From the NCBI RefSeq assembly GCF_010183535.1, contig NC_071332.1, positions 18,104,001 to 18,168,000 on the forward strand: a stretch of 64,000 nt of DNA, given 5' to 3'. The translations under genes and the position numbers were made by a program. Positions 21,033 to 32,198 of this stretch are shown here, piece by piece (position 1 is the stretch's first letter; each line of letters starts with the position of its first letter). This DNA comes from Caenorhabditis remanei (taxonomy: Eukaryota > Nematoda > Chromadorea > Rhabditida > Rhabditidae). Below the pieces are notes generated by a model. The model was not told the DNA's origin and did no database searches. It saw only the letters and a program-made list of their open reading frames with translations.

Positions 21033-21695
21033 TTAATACTGGATCATGTCCAAAAATCGATGAAGAATGGCGACTTTCGTTTTGTCCGACAAGTTCTTGT
21101 AATCCGCGTTGTTTCTCAAATTTTTGAAGTCGATATTCGTCTTGAACAGCGCGATTCCATTCTTCAGAAGATCATCCAATTGATATTTGTCAGCGATTCG
21201 AATTTTCTCCATTCGATCTTTTTTGACAGTGATCAGAAATAGTTCCACGTGGCGCTTAGCGGCTGGGATCTGACATTGCTCGCCGAGAGCCAGAAGACGT
21301 TCCGCGTTGGATTCTGAAAATTTGAAAAAGTTATGCTGAAAGTGGGCGGAGCTTAAATTACCTGTCACTTTCAGCGGATTATGTTGAATCAGACTCAAAA
21401 GTGTGGCGAAATCTTCGAATTTGACGTCATCAATTGCGAATTCGGAGGATTCTGACTCGGTGGTGAAGAGAGCTTTGAAGATGTCCGAGTGGTAGGAGAG
21501 GAGCTGGAATTGTTTTATTTTTCAAATTTTCAAAAAAAAAATTCAAAATTTTAAATTTTAAATGAATTTTTGAAATTTCCAACTTACCGCCTTATTAACA
21601 TGCAACTTCTTTCCATCCACCAACAAAACCGCGTCAGTTTTGTCGGATGGAGCGAAAACCGATTCGAAGTGAGCGGTGGCTGTTGGTTTGGTCAT
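21033..21695 (-). CDS. BTB locus 11
   Basis: Exons: 21695-21588 (MTKPTATAHFESVFAPSDKT, then KLHVNKA), 21503-21362 (LLSYHSDIFKALF, SSEFAIDDV), 21313-21033 (AERLLALGEQCQIPAAKRHV...RIADKYQLDDLL...KVAILHRFLDM). Intact. The usual LADRF is replaced by LGEQCQ. Type 1 upstream block at 21829. Confidence 0.87.
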
Positions 21696-21825
21696 TTTTT
21701 CTGCAAATAATGTGAAAATTTTCTGAAAATTACCTAGAAATTTGATATTTAGTGCTGAAAATTAAGAAAATCCAGCAAAAATCAAAAAAATAGGGGAAAA
21801 CAGCTGAAAAATAGAGAATGAGCAA

Positions 21826-21870
21826 TGACGGTGTTTGCGTACTTTTGTAGCTACCGTAGCCCGAGAATAA
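21826..21870 (-). promoter_or_regulatory. Shared upstream block, type 1, for BTB locus 11
   Basis: GACGGTGTTTGCGTACTTTT then TAGCTACCGTAGCCC, about 130 bp upstream of the ATG at 21695. This variant (CTACCGTAGCCC instead of CTACAGTACCCC) is shared with locus 12. Confidence 0.65.
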
Positions 21871-21924
21871 TCGAGACAAAGAAACATGGATTAAAATATT
21901 TTATTGCGAACAAACAACGGGCTC

Positions 21925-22420
21925 CTGGACATAGTGCAGACAGACGTTTCACAGCCATGACCTCCACAGCCTCAATTTTCTTGTTTTTTCAGTGATAACT
22001 TGATTTTTTCAGCTAATTAATTGTTTGAGAAGTCAAAAATAACCTTTTTTTTGTAATTTCGATAACGGTGACCGCAAGAAGTTTTGTCCAGAAAAACCTA
22101 CAAAGAACAATTTTCTTTAAAAAGCTGAAAACAGTTTTTCTCGTAGAAGTAACAGTTTTTGTCATTTTCTAAACCTTTAAACTTCTTAGATGTATTACGG
22201 CTAGTTCTATCATAAAAACTATTTTCAGCTTTTTCAAGAAAATTGTTCTTTGTAGGTTTTTCTGGACAAAACTTCTTGCGGTCACCGTTATCAAAATTAC
22301 ATTAAAATTTTTCTTTTTGCTTCTCAAACATTAAATTGTCTGAAAAAGTCAAGTCATCACTGAAAAAACGGGACAATTGAGGCTGTGGAGCTCATGGCTG
22401 CGAAATGTCCCGGTGTCAAT
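21925..22420. mobile_element. About 500-bp foldback element near the 3' end of BTB locus 12
   Basis: Long inverted repeats: the arm with GACCTCCACAGCCTCAATT and GATAACGGTGACCGCAAGAA returns reversed at 22240-22400. It splits the 3' flank conserved between loci 12 and 13 (TTTTATTG...ACAAA). Confidence 0.82.
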
Positions 22421-22470
22421 AATAAACATTAAAACAATATGAAAAGGGCATTTACCCCAAAAGAACATAA

Positions 22471-23099
22471 TTATTTTTTGAGATCAACCAATTTCTCATA
22501 CAGTCTAACCTTAGTGGCGTCTGAAAAACTGATGAATTCATCAGAGTTGTTGAAGATTTCAGCGCGATGAGTGAATAGAGACAAGGCGTGTTCAATAAGA
22601 ACATTTAATCCATATCTATCAGCAAGGAACAGCTTATAAATTCTCAGTATATCTGTAGAAAGCAGGAACAACTCCATGTAGTTTGTAGCCGCTGGGAGAA
22701 GGAACCGCTCGGCGAGTTCCAGAATTTCATAGGCTCGCATTGCTGGAAATTTAATGCGTGAAAGGTATCAATAATTAGCTTAATTACCATTCGGCGTAAT
22801 TGGTTTCGGGTGAATCAGACTCAAAAGAGTAGCAAAATCTTCGAAATCGACATCTTCAATTTCGATTTCTGACATCGATTTTTCTTTGAATTCTCCATTG
22901 AATAGAGTGTTGAAGTAGTCTGAGTGACAGGAGAGGAGCTGGAAAATTACTTTTTTCTTGAAATTTAGATTTATTGTAGAATTTCACTAACCGTTTTATT
23001 GACATGCAACTTTTTTCCTTCGACAACCAGAATCCCATCAGTTTTGTCCGTTGGAGCGAATGTTGACTCGTAGATACTCATTTCTGGAGTTTCAGACAT
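22471..23099 (-). CDS. BTB locus 12
   Basis: Exons: 23099-22992 (MSETPEMSIYESTFAPTDKT, KLHVNKT), 22938-22788 (LLSCHSDYFNTLF, MSEIEIEDV), 22742-22471 (ILELAERFLLPAATNYMELF...LADRYGLNVLIEHAL...KVRLYEKLVDLKK). Subfamily with AATNYMELFL and a C-terminal LYEKLVDLKK, shared with loci 13 and 16. Type 1 upstream block at 23181; splice-acceptor-like TTTTTGCAG 8 bp before the ATG. Confidence 0.9.
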
Positions 23100-23177
23100 T
23101 CTTATCTGCAAAAACCTTAAAAATGAAGAAATCATGAGAAAATCGGTTAAAAAATTCAGACGAAAAAAAGATAAGCA

Positions 23178-23222
23178 ATGACGGTGTTTGCGTACATCTG
23201 TAGCTACCGTAGCCCGGGAAAA
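23178..23222 (-). promoter_or_regulatory. Shared upstream block, type 1, for BTB locus 12
   Basis: GACGGTGTTTGCGTACATCT then TAGCTACCGTAGCCC, about 80-120 bp upstream of the ATG at 23099. Confidence 0.65.
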
Positions 23223-23318
23223 TTCGAGAGAAACAATAATTGATTAAAACATTTTATTGTGTACAAATAATGCAGATTAAAACAATATGATCAACGAATT
23301 TACGCATGAAGAACATAA

Positions 23319-23947
23319 TTAACATTTGAGATCCGCCAATTTCTCATACAATTTAGCTTTTGTGGTTTCAGAAAAATTGGTGAACTCACGAGAGTGGCTG
23401 TAGATTTCATTGCGAGTATTATACAGAGACAATGCGTGTTTTATGAGAAGATTTGATCTAAATTTATCACCAATGCGCATTTTATCGATTTTTCGCATAT
23501 TTGTAGAAATCAGGAACAACTCCATGTAGTTTGTAGCAGCTGGGAGAAGGAATCGCTCGGCGAGTTCCAGAATTTTTTCAGCTCGTACTTCTGGAAATTT
23601 CATAAGTTAAAGATATCAATAATTAGCTTAATTACCTTTCGGAGTAATTGGTTTCGGGTGAATCAGACTCAAAAGAGTAGCAAAATCTTCGAAATTGACA
23701 TCTTTGATAGAAATTTCCGGCATCGATTTTTCCTTGAATTCTCCATTAAATAGTGTGTTGAAGTAGTCGGAGTGGCATGAGAGGAGCTGGAAAGTTTCTT
23801 TTTTCTTGAAATTTAGGTTTATTAGAGAATTTCACGAACCGTTTTATTGACATGCAACCTTTTTCCCTCGGCGACTAGAGTCACATCGGTTTTGTCGGTT
23901 TTTGCGAAAGTCGACTTGTAGATACTCATTTCTGGAGTTGCTGACAT
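23319..23947 (-). CDS. BTB locus 13
   Basis: Exons: 23947-23840 (MSATPEMSIYKSTFAKTDKT, KRLHVNKT), 23786-23636 (LLSCHSDYFNTLF, MPEISIKDV), 23590-23319 (AEKILELAERFLLPAATNYM...RIGDKFRSNLLIKHAL...LYEKLADLKC). Close paralogue of loci 12 and 16. Type 1 upstream block at 24052. Confidence 0.9.
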
Positions 23948-24047
23948 TTTTAACTGAAATAAACATTTAAAAAATAAGGAAATCATGAGAAAATCGGTTA
24001 AAATTTCAACAAAAACCCGAAAAATGTTAAACTTTTCAAAGCTGAGC

Positions 24048-24098
24048 AATGACGGTGTTTGCGTACTTTAGGAACTACAGTACCCTCGATATTATTCA
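24048..24098 (-). promoter_or_regulatory. Shared upstream block, type 1, for BTB locus 13
   Basis: GACGGTGTTTGCGTACTTTA, GGAACTACAGTACCCTCG and ATATTATTCAGAAAT, about 105-150 bp upstream of the ATG at 23947. Confidence 0.7.
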
Positions 24099-24387
24099 GA
24101 AATGAAAACAGCTTCTAAAGTTTGAGTTTTCGTGAAAGTCACTTCGTAAAAATGTTTCAGAAGCTTTAGACATTGCCACCTGTAATTTTTCCCAAAAAAT
24201 TTTAATTTTCCATTGAGTGGCGGTGATTGAGTACTTTCAGAATTAAATACATTCAAACAATTTTTACCTGAAAAGAGAGTAAATATTTCAAAGATAGTAT
24301 ACTTATCACTCGAAGAAATAAGTGAAAACAAAAACAATTCAACGTTTCATTCAGCGAACAGAAAAAAGACAACATGAGAGTGGAGTT

Positions 24388-25012
24388 TTAATAATATTTC
24401 GGCGGAAGACCTCGAACAATTTTCAAGTACATCAACATAATTTCAACTTGAACTTTATCGGGAAGTTTTTTGAACCAATCAGTTCTACGAACATTCGTAA
24501 ACACCTTGTGGTCTTTGTGTTGGTAGAAGTGCTTCAACATGATTTCAGTGAGTTCATGTAGTCGATAACGAAAAGCATATTGAGCCAAATTCTCACTTGG
24601 TCGTACGCTTGAAATCAAAATGAGCTCAATGTGACGTTTGGCAGCTGGAATCAAGAATTGATCGGCGTGCATCAAGAGAGAGTATATCGAACTTTCTGGA
24701 ATTAATTATTTAAAAATTATCTTCCATTTCAACCAATTACCATCGGGAACAATTGGTTTCGAATGTACAAAACTGAGAAGTGTAGAAAAAAGAGTGTAGG
24801 TGACTCCACCGATCGGAAATTCCTTTTTCCGGGTATTTCCACTGAAAAGATTCTTGAAGTAGTCGGAGTGATAGGAGAGAAGCTGAAAATAGGCGGATTT
24901 GAAGACTGAAAATTCAATTTTTTTAATTTACCGCCTTATTGACATGCAACTTCTTTCCCTCAACTACCAGAATAGCATCAGTCATATCAGATGGCTCGAA
25001 TAAGGATTCCAT
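24388..25012 (-). CDS. BTB locus 14
   Basis: Exons: 25012-24932 (MESLFEPSDMTDAILVVEGK, KLHVNKA), 24882-24741 (LLSYHSDYFKNLF, KEFPIGGV), 24695-24388 (LLMHADQFLIPAAKRHIELI...RYRLHELTEIMLKHFYQHK...KVQVEIMLMYLKI). The start is taken after a T-run plus CAG seven bases upstream; an upstream extension is open but would ignore that site. Divergent tail. No upstream block; 182 bp from the stop of locus 15, so a likely second gene of an operon. Confidence 0.85.
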
Positions 25013-25194
25013 GGCAGATTCTGAAAAAAAAATTTCTTCAAATTCTGAATCATAGTCGAAAATTTGAAATTTTTTCGCAAAAATAATTCGAAAAATTTCA
25101 AGAAATTGACAGTTATGCATAAATAGATATTGGTGAATGTTAGACACAATGCTGAATTAAAAGAAGAAAAAAAAACAAAAAAACAACAAATTTA

Positions 25195-25815
25195 TTATCT
25201 GTATCTATCTAAACAGCTGTGCAAAATTTTTGCCTGGACCTTATCTGGAAGCGTTTTGAAGTTATCTGAGTAAATAAATTCAATAAATTTCGGTTGCTCC
25301 CAACAGATTGTTTTCTCAAGAAGACAATACAGTTCGTGTTCTTTTGCGATTCTGATTGTCTCATCAAATCCAAAGTTCAATCCGTAAGCAGTCATCAGAT
25401 AAAGTTCCACGTAGCGTTTGGCGGCGGGGAGAGCGAATCGATCGGCGAGTTTCAGAACGTTCTCCAGATTACGCCCTGAGAATTAGCATTAAAAATATTT
25501 TAATGTTTCCATAGCTTTTACATGTCGGTTTGATAGGATTTAGCTGAAATTGACTCAAAAGTGTGGCGAATTCCTCCAACGAGACGTTGTCAATTTGAAA
25601 TTCGGAGGAACCGGGAACAGAATTGAACAGTGTCTTGAAGTAAGTGGAGTGGCAGGAGAGAAGCTGGAAATCAAGGGTTTTGATGTAAACATTGACCTGA
25701 AACTAACCGATTTATTGACATGCAATTTCTTGCCCTCGACAATTAGAATCGCATCAGTTTTGTCCGTTGGAGCGAATGTTGACTCGTAGATACTAACAAC
25801 TAGAGTTGCTGACAT
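25195..25815 (-). CDS. BTB locus 15
   Basis: Exons: 25815-25708 (MSATLVVSIYESTFAPTDKT, KLHVNKS), 25663-25522 (LLSCHSTYFKTLF, SSEFQIDNV), 25475-25195 (LENVLKLADRFALPAAKRYV...RIAKEHELYCLL...KVQAKILHSCLDRYR). Tail resembles locus 14. Type 1 upstream block at 25920. Confidence 0.87.
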
Positions 25816-25916
25816 TTTTACCTGAAAAAAACATTAAAAATAGAGAAAACAATAGAAAATCGGTTAAAATTGCAACAAAAACCAGACGAAAATAATCAAC
25901 TTTTCAAAGATGAGCA

Positions 25917-25965
25917 ATGACGGTGTTTGCGTACTTTAGGAACTACAGTACCTCGAATATTATTA
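25917..25965 (-). promoter_or_regulatory. Shared upstream block, type 1, for BTB locus 15
   Basis: GACGGTGTTTGCGTACTTTA, GGAACTACAGTACC and ATATTATTATTC, about 105 bp upstream of the ATG at 25815. A foldback element begins just beyond it. Confidence 0.68.
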
Positions 25966-25974
25966 TTATTCTGA

Positions 25975-26182
25975 AATCACTGTGATTTTTTCGGTACCAC
26001 CTCCTTTCATTCTAACGAGTTTTTTTTCGAAAATGACTGAAAATTTTCGGAAAATTCTTTTTAACTGCTATAGATCCTCCTGTTACCTCGGGTAACTACA
26101 ATTAGTTTCCGAAAATAACAATTCATTTTCGAGAAAAACTAGTTAGAATGAAAGGAGGTGGTTCCGAAAAAATCACCGTGGA
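25975..26182. mobile_element. About 205-bp foldback element between loci 15 and 16
   Basis: GTGATTTTTTCGGTACCACC...TTTCATTCTAAC is mirrored by GTTAGAATGAAAGGAGGTGG...AAAATCACCGTG. Confidence 0.85.
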
Positions 26183-26362
26183 TTTAAACATTTTATTGCG
26201 AACAAATAATACAAATAAAAACACTATGAAAAGCGAATTTACCCAAATAGAGCTACATTACTTTTTGACATCAACCAATTTCTCATACAATCTAGCCTTA
26301 GTGGCGTCAGAAAAATTAGTGAATGCACCAGAGTAGCTGAAGATTTCAGCACGATTAGTATA

Positions 26363-26717
26363 GTACCGATTAGGTGTGTTTAGACAACCCATAAACGGTT
26401 ATGCGCTAAATAAGAGTTTATTGACTAAAAGCTAAGTGTTACAGATAGAGTGGCGCTGGGGGATAAGGGAATAACAAAGGTAAGTAACAAGAGAAAAGGC
26501 AACAAGTTAGGGGTACGGAGACCGGCCACGAATGAGCTTGCGCTCGGCCTTATATACTGGTCTGGGGGTGGGAGACAATGGCGCCCGCGGGCGTAGGGCA
26601 AACGGGAGAGGTCAAATGGTGTGAGAATAACAAAGGGTGAGAGATAGATGTGCGCGTGGAGACGCAGACAATGAAAGTTAGAATTATCAGTCCGTTGAAT
26701 CCAGTCCATACTTTACA
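26363..26717 (-). repeat. 3' LTR (355 bp)
   Basis: Identical to 31844-32198 over all 355 bp by eye. Confidence 0.95.
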
Positions 26718-27063
26718 CCTCCCATCTTTTATTCGAGATCGTCCTCGATCGTCCAAAGAACGGACTGATGACTTGATCCATCGATCATCCTTCGACTGCT
26801 TGGTTTGGACCACGGTGTTGCCTGATTGACACGAAGCGTGTTGCCGAAGTGGCCAGAGCTCACGTGACTAGAATGTCCAGTGTAGAACCAATGGTCGCAG
26901 TGAACGAATTTCTCTGGAAACCGAACAAAAGTCATGGAAATTTGGGGTTCAAAAAGGTGTGAAAATTGGTTTGGGAAGCCGCTTTTCCTAGGTCTACACC
27001 AAGAAATGCATCCAGGATGTCATTTCCCGGCTCCCTTTTTCAAACGAGACCGTCCCTGGTCTA

Positions 27064-29988
27064 CTAAACCAGGTTAAACTTAGACCTAGGAAACTTATTC
27101 TTTTGGCCAAATATTGTCCATAGCGCCATGGCGCTTGGTGGGTCTGCTTGACTTGTCTGGTTCCCGCTCGTGGAGCTGGAGTTGTCTCTCCGGAGTCTAT
27201 CGTTCCACTCCTTGAGCTCGTGGATTCGGAGATCCTGCCACAGAATCATCTCGCGAAGGCATGATGCTTCTTCTTCCGCATCCACCTGGATAACCTGGTG
27301 GTTGCTCACAGGGTCCTTTGACTTTTGTTGATTGGCCACTGACTGCTGCTTCAGCTTGTGGCTCCTTGCCATGTGTCCTACTTTGCCACAGTAATGACAC
27401 TTTCCTGTAAAAGTAAGCAAGATTTCTCTTCGACTTACCTGGGAGTCGTTCTCAGAACTACGACCTCCGTAGTCGTCGTCCCGACCTTGTCGTTCTGACC
27501 GATGGTCCCGACAATCATCTTGATCTTTGTGGTCGGTTGCCGTGTTTGCCAACGAAGCTGCCAGTTGTGTGGACAATTGGGTGGGCTCCGGCGGCTGCTG
27601 GTTGGGGACGAGGCATGCTTCTCCTTCACGAGCAGTGTCCGGGGTCTGATCTGTCGTCGATGGTGCCTCCCGTATGGCCAGGCTTTTGATTGCCTGGTTC
27701 AATCTTTCCAGGAGCCGTTCCAGTGAGACTTCGTTCTGGTACTCGGGATCCTTCCGATACTCGTGGTACGACTGCATCGTCAGCTTGAGAGCCTTGTGGA
27801 AGAGGGAATCGGCAGATGATTCACCTGGCGGATCGTAGGTTGATCGTAGGTGGCTTGCCTCGCTCGTTGAGCTTTCAGAAGTTGAGTAATGACTACCCTG
27901 ACTGATCCTGTCTAGTTGCTTTGAGAACTCCTCAATCTGCTCATCTCTTGCCTGGATTGCATCGCGAAGAGCCTTCACCTCGTCATCTCGAAAGACAGCG
28001 TTGACATCTATTTGGTGATTATGTCGCGGGTTCCAGTCCCTGTTAGATCGTTGGGTGATGATCCCGTTCTCGCGATCTTCTCGCTTCTGCCGACAACCTC
28101 GAAGGTAGTGTCCAGTCTTTTGGCAATAGTAACACTTTCTTTCGGACCATTCATTTCCGCCTCCGTTGTGGTTTCGTCTTCTGTTGTTCCGAGAGAGGTC
28201 GCGTTGGTTGACCCTATCCCTGTAGTCGATGACTATGTTTGTCGGAGAGGCTATCGGCTCTGTCGGAAGTTGTGCGTTTGGCGCGGGTTGGCCTGCCGAT
28301 GTTATACATCCGTCAACTGATACGGCATCACTGTGAGCTTCTTCGGGCGTTGCTTGTGTACGAAGCCATACGAGGGACTTGCTATCTGGGTTCAGATCAA
28401 TCAGGAACTTTTCCGGTGCTACTTCTTTCTTGGACGTCGTGTTGCCACTGTACGACTGCTTCGCTAGTTCGCTGATCCTGTGAAAGAATAACTCGGCAGA
28501 CTCTCCGGTGACTTTCTTGCTTGAACGCGATAGAGCTTTGCTTCTTTGCCTGTGGTTGGTGTCTACGAGCATTTCCTTCATTTCTTGAACGTTGTCATCG
28601 AATGTTGTATCCGGGCTCTCCGCCAGAATGCTCTCTGCGTCGTCCCTCGCTTCCTCCTTAAGCCCGGTAGGGAAAGTCCTATTGACATCTTCTTGAGACT
28701 CGTGTTCACTCTCCACGCCTTGTAACAGATCGTTGCTGTGTGAAGCCATGAGAAACGATGGAACCTGATGTCTTGCGACCACAGGGGTGTAAGGATGTTG
28801 CGTGTTTGTACCACTGTTAGGTGACAAACTACGGGTTCTGGTTGTGGTGGCGGCAGTTGGAGGGATGACACGGTGTTCATCCCCGCTTCCAACCCCGATC
28901 ACCTCTCGGTTCCGAAAACCACGATCGCTTACCTTACGATCCAAATCGACTGGTATCGTAGAAAGTTCTTCCTCCAAATGGTTCAGCTTCTCGGCCACGC
29001 AAAGAGCTCGATCGACTTGTCTCTGCACCAATTGCATGTTGACGCGCTGCTCCGCTGCCAGCTTGTTCGCTGCCTTACAGGCCATGTCCAGATTCTCGAT
29101 GGTCTCCTTCTTCATCAGCAGCAAGTGCCGGATTGTTGACTTCGTGTCGTCTGTGACACTATCACTTGACTTCTGGGCGTTCCAGGAAACCAAGTGGTTG
29201 CAGTTCCTCAGGGGATTGTTCATAGAACCAACCTTGTCAGCGTTGTGATCGCGTCCGCGATCTTCGTTCGGAATGGTCTCCAGGTTTTCTCCTGCTTGAT
29301 CCTTCAGCATTGTAGGAAATGCTCGCTCCTTGCCTCCATCCGGAGCTTCCTCTTCGATCCCTGCCACTCGACCTTTGAGTGCACGAACGGATCCGTAGAA
29401 ATCTTCTCGGCTCGTTTTGCCATGACTGTCCGGTGTTGGCGTTGCTCTGCCCGATGGCGCCATTACTTGAGGAATGAATCCGTCCTCGAAGTCCTCTTCG
29501 TCGCTTGTTTCGACCTGTTCCTCGGTGTACTTCCGTTGATTGACCGATGCATCTTCGTCACCTGAAAAGTTTTCCAGATCCCGGATTTCTCCGATTTCTT
29601 TCAACCGATTAGCAATGTAAGCTGTATTCAAGCCGAAGCCCGAGATACCAGCTGTTTCAGGTGTATTTCGAGACGGGCTCAGGCTTTCAGCCGAGGCACC
29701 GCTCGGTTTTACGCGTATGACCGGAGAAGTGACCTCAGCGAGATCAGCAACGGCAGTTGGTGGGCTGACACAGTGGTCAGCCCCTCCACCAACCCCGTGA
29801 CTGACCTGTATCGCTTCGGCGTAGTCTTCTCCTCCTTGACGGTTGTTGCTTTGACGTTCCAGTCTGCAAATACGAGCGTAACCTAGACGATTGACCACGA
29901 GAGAGGTCGGAAATAGTCCGCGAAAGACGAAAACATACGTAAAACAGCAAAAATATTTTAGGCCAAGACAAAATTTTGTCTTTCTCAA
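27064..29988 (-). CDS. Gag-like protein of the LTR element, two zinc-knuckle modules
   Basis: An open frame of 974 codons. Zinc knuckles: CYYCQKTGHYLRGC at about residues 617-630, and CHYCGKVGHMARSH at about 863-876, where the last ligand is His instead of Cys. Each is preceded by a helical stretch (LFHRISELAKQSY; LFHKALKLTMQSY), a glutamine/proline-rich linker and a basic Arg-rich stretch, and followed by NHQ(I/V)xV and an acidic coiled coil (RDEQIEEFSKQLDR; LRIHELKEWNDRLRR), so the C-terminal half is an internal duplication. The N-terminal half also has repeats (FPTMLKDQAG and FPTGLKEEAR). The start is uncertain: TTTGCAG near 29861 could be an acceptor joining an upstream exon such as the short coding-looking frame at 30552-30340. 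Confidence 0.8.
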   Translation of the reverse strand: MRKTKFCLGLKYFCCFTYVFVFRGLFPTSLVVNRLGYARICRLERQSNNRQGGEDYAEAIQVSHGVGGGADHCVSPPTAVADLAEVTSPVIRVKPSGASAESLSPSRNTPETAGISGFGLNTAYIANRLKEIGEIRDLENFSGDEDASVNQRKYTEEQVETSDEEDFEDGFIPQVMAPSGRATPTPDSHGKTSREDFYGSVRALKGRVAGIEEEAPDGGKERAFPTMLKDQAGENLETIPNEDRGRDHNADKVGSMNNPLRNCNHLVSWNAQKSSDSVTDDTKSTIRHLLLMKKETIENLDMACKAANKLAAEQRVNMQLVQRQVDRALCVAEKLNHLEEELSTIPVDLDRKVSDRGFRNREVIGVGSGDEHRVIPPTAATTTRTRSLSPNSGTNTQHPYTPVVARHQVPSFLMASHSNDLLQGVESEHESQEDVNRTFPTGLKEEARDDAESILAESPDTTFDDNVQEMKEMLVDTNHRQRSKALSRSSKKVTGESAELFFHRISELAKQSYSGNTTSKKEVAPEKFLIDLNPDSKSLVWLRTQATPEEAHSDAVSVDGCITSAGQPAPNAQLPTEPIASPTNIVIDYRDRVNQRDLSRNNRRRNHNGGGNEWSERKCYYCQKTGHYLRGCRQKREDRENGIITQRSNRDWNPRHNHQIDVNAVFRDDEVKALRDAIQARDEQIEEFSKQLDRISQGSHYSTSESSTSEASHLRSTYDPPGESSADSLFHKALKLTMQSYHEYRKDPEYQNEVSLERLLERLNQAIKSLAIREAPSTTDQTPDTAREGEACLVPNQQPPEPTQLSTQLAASLANTATDHKDQDDCRDHRSERQGRDDDYGGRSSENDSQVSRREILLTFTGKCHYCGKVGHMARSHKLKQQSVANQQKSKDPVSNHQVIQVDAEEEASCLREMILWQDLRIHELKEWNDRLRRDNSSSTSGNQTSQADPPSAMALWTIFGQKNKFPRSKFNLV

Positions 29989-30782
29989 AAATTTTGTGAC
30001 TTGAGCGGCGATTTATCACGAAAAACAGCTGAAACGCTTGCTAAAATTATTTTTAGGCAAAAGAAACGCAAAAATTTTGGCGAAAACAGCGAAAACGGAG
30101 AGAAAAATTACTCCGGCGACTTTCGAAAACCAAAATGACGACTTGTTGTTGTTGTTGTCGCTTGCTCCAGCTTACGGTAGGCGACGCGGTCGCGTCTGCG
30201 GTTTGTCGTGCCGAGACCTGTCGGCCGCGCCTTACCATGCGCCTTTCTCCGAGAAGTTCTTACTGTACTTCATCGATTTACGAAGAATGCCATTTCTTCG
30301 CGTCGAAAAACTTGGAGAACGAGTGGAATTTCAGATTTTTCAGGCGTTTTCCACTTCCGATGGATTTTGATGGAAATCCGACGTCAATCTCTGACCATTG
30401 GTGCTTCCGGACTGTACAAATGATGACGATTTGTGTTTCTTCGTCCGTTCTTCAGCGAGGAACTCCTTCTTCTCGGCTAATCTTCGTTGTTTGACGTCGA
30501 TGGCTTGTCGACTTGCTTCCTTGTCACTCGACGACTTGTCGAATTGTTCCATGTTGCTCCTCGACTATTTCGGATGTCGATAATCCTTTGCCACGTGGTT
30601 GTGGCGCTTCTTCTCTGCCCGAAGGGCTGTTTTGACAGGTTATGCTCCATCTACCTGTCTCCTGTCGCCTTCCGCTCACTGATGGAGCCCCGAGGGTTTC
30701 TCCACCTCTCGTGCCTGGTTCCTAGCTCGTGTAGGGGCACCGCCGAGCAGTCCCGGACTGCTCCGTACTTTTCGTACGAGTT

Positions 30783-30967
30783 TCCGAAGCCCGAAATTCG
30801 TAACAGCTTCTTTCCCGAAGCCCGAAATTCGTAACAGCTTCTTTCCCGAAGCCCGAAATTCGTAACAGCTTCTTTCCCGAAGCCCGAAATTCGTAACAGC
30901 TTCTTTCCCGAAGCCCGAAATTCGTAACAGCTTCTTTCCCGAAGCCCGAAATTCGTAACAGCTTCGG
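30783..30967. repeat. 31-bp tandem repeat, six copies
   Basis: CGAAGCCCGAAATTCGTAAC recurs at 30785, 30816, 30847, 30878, 30909 and 30940. The copies are nearly identical. It lies in the long untranslated leader of the LTR element; since 31 is not a multiple of 3, the short frames across it are not convincing genes. Confidence 0.93.
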
Positions 30968-31843
30968 AGCCTACCAAACAGTCCCGGACTGTTCTTTGTC
31001 GGCGCTCAATCCTGAGGCCTCTGCCTTCACCGCAAATCATCCTTCATAGCCATTCGCCGACCAAAATCTGATAAAAATTTATCGAGGGTAGCTCACTCTG
31101 CTGTCTCACGACAACAGAAGTAAGATTTAAATGTTGTGTAGAGAACTACATGTCTTATGGACAGAAGCGATTCCTGAGCGAGAAGGTGGCAGTTAGAGGG
31201 TTGACACGGTGGTCAACCCCGTTTCTAACCCCACACAACCCGCTGTGACCAGGAAAAGCGCTAGACTTACCGACTTTCGACGGGAGAACTGTCCTGTAGT
31301 CGAATTGAGTGTGATTGCCACGATTTTCCGCGTGTTGCTGTCCGAAAATCGATGACGGGTCGAGATGTGTTGTTCCAATCCGTCGCGAACTAGAAGGAGT
31401 CCCAAAAAGGGAAGAGGGGGGCTCTGTCGGGGGGAATTTCGACAGAGAAACGATAACGAGTTAAAACGGACCGAAAAATTGCCATGCATGAGCAATTTTG
31501 TTAAGAGGGGAAGAGGGGGTGCGACGAACGGCTTTCCTAAAGCGCGTTACGATAAGCTTATCATGCCCATGGGTGGCACTGCTACTGAGTGACCCAACTA
31601 CGACCGGTGAAGACGGTCAAAATGTCGCGCTTCCCATTAACCTACGTAAAAGCCTAAAAATGCTAAATTTACCTAGAAACTACCTATGTTAACCTACAGT
31701 TACTAACCTAAAACTACGGGCGTGCACTCCCGTTGACTAGTTAAAGGAGTAAAAGTCCTAAGCGCACTAAAAATCAATAAAAAGCGGGGTGGGTGGGTGG
31801 GTGTTTAAACGTCTCAAAATTGAGACGCAACTCGCTGCTACCA

Positions 31844-32198
31844 GTACCGATTAGGTGTGTTTAGACAACCCATAAACGGTTATGCGCTAAATAAGAGTTT
31901 ATTGACTAAAAGCTAAGTGTTACAGATAGAGTGGCGCTGGGGGATAAGGGAATAACAAAGGTAAGTAACAAGAGAAAAGGCAACAAGTTAGGGGTACGGA
32001 GACCGGCCACGAATGAGCTTGCGCTCGGCCTTATATACTGGTCTGGGGGTGGGAGACAATGGCGCCCGCGGGCGTAGGGCAAACGGGAGAGGTCAAATGG
32101 TGTGAGAATAACAAAGGGTGAGAGATAGATGTGCGCGTGGAGACGCAGACAATGAAAGTTAGAATTATCAGTCCGTTGAATCCAGTCCATACTTTACA
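31844..32198 (-). repeat. 5' LTR (355 bp)
   Basis: Promoter-side LTR of the minus-strand element, identical to the 3' LTR. Contains TATATA in the plus strand at about 32034. Confidence 0.95.

Noticed and set aside
26425..26709. 94-codon minus frame repeated exactly at 31906-32190
   Set aside because: It lies in the two identical LTRs; identity reflects the LTR pair, not a conserved gene.
28802..29565. Plus-strand frames of 120-150 codons opposite the gag-like protein
   Set aside because: Mirror frames of a long coding region with biased codon use; no domain features.
30651..31040. Frame with YEFRASGKKLLRISGFG repeats
   Set aside because: Arises from the 31-bp tandem repeat, whose length is not a multiple of three, so the frames simply rotate.
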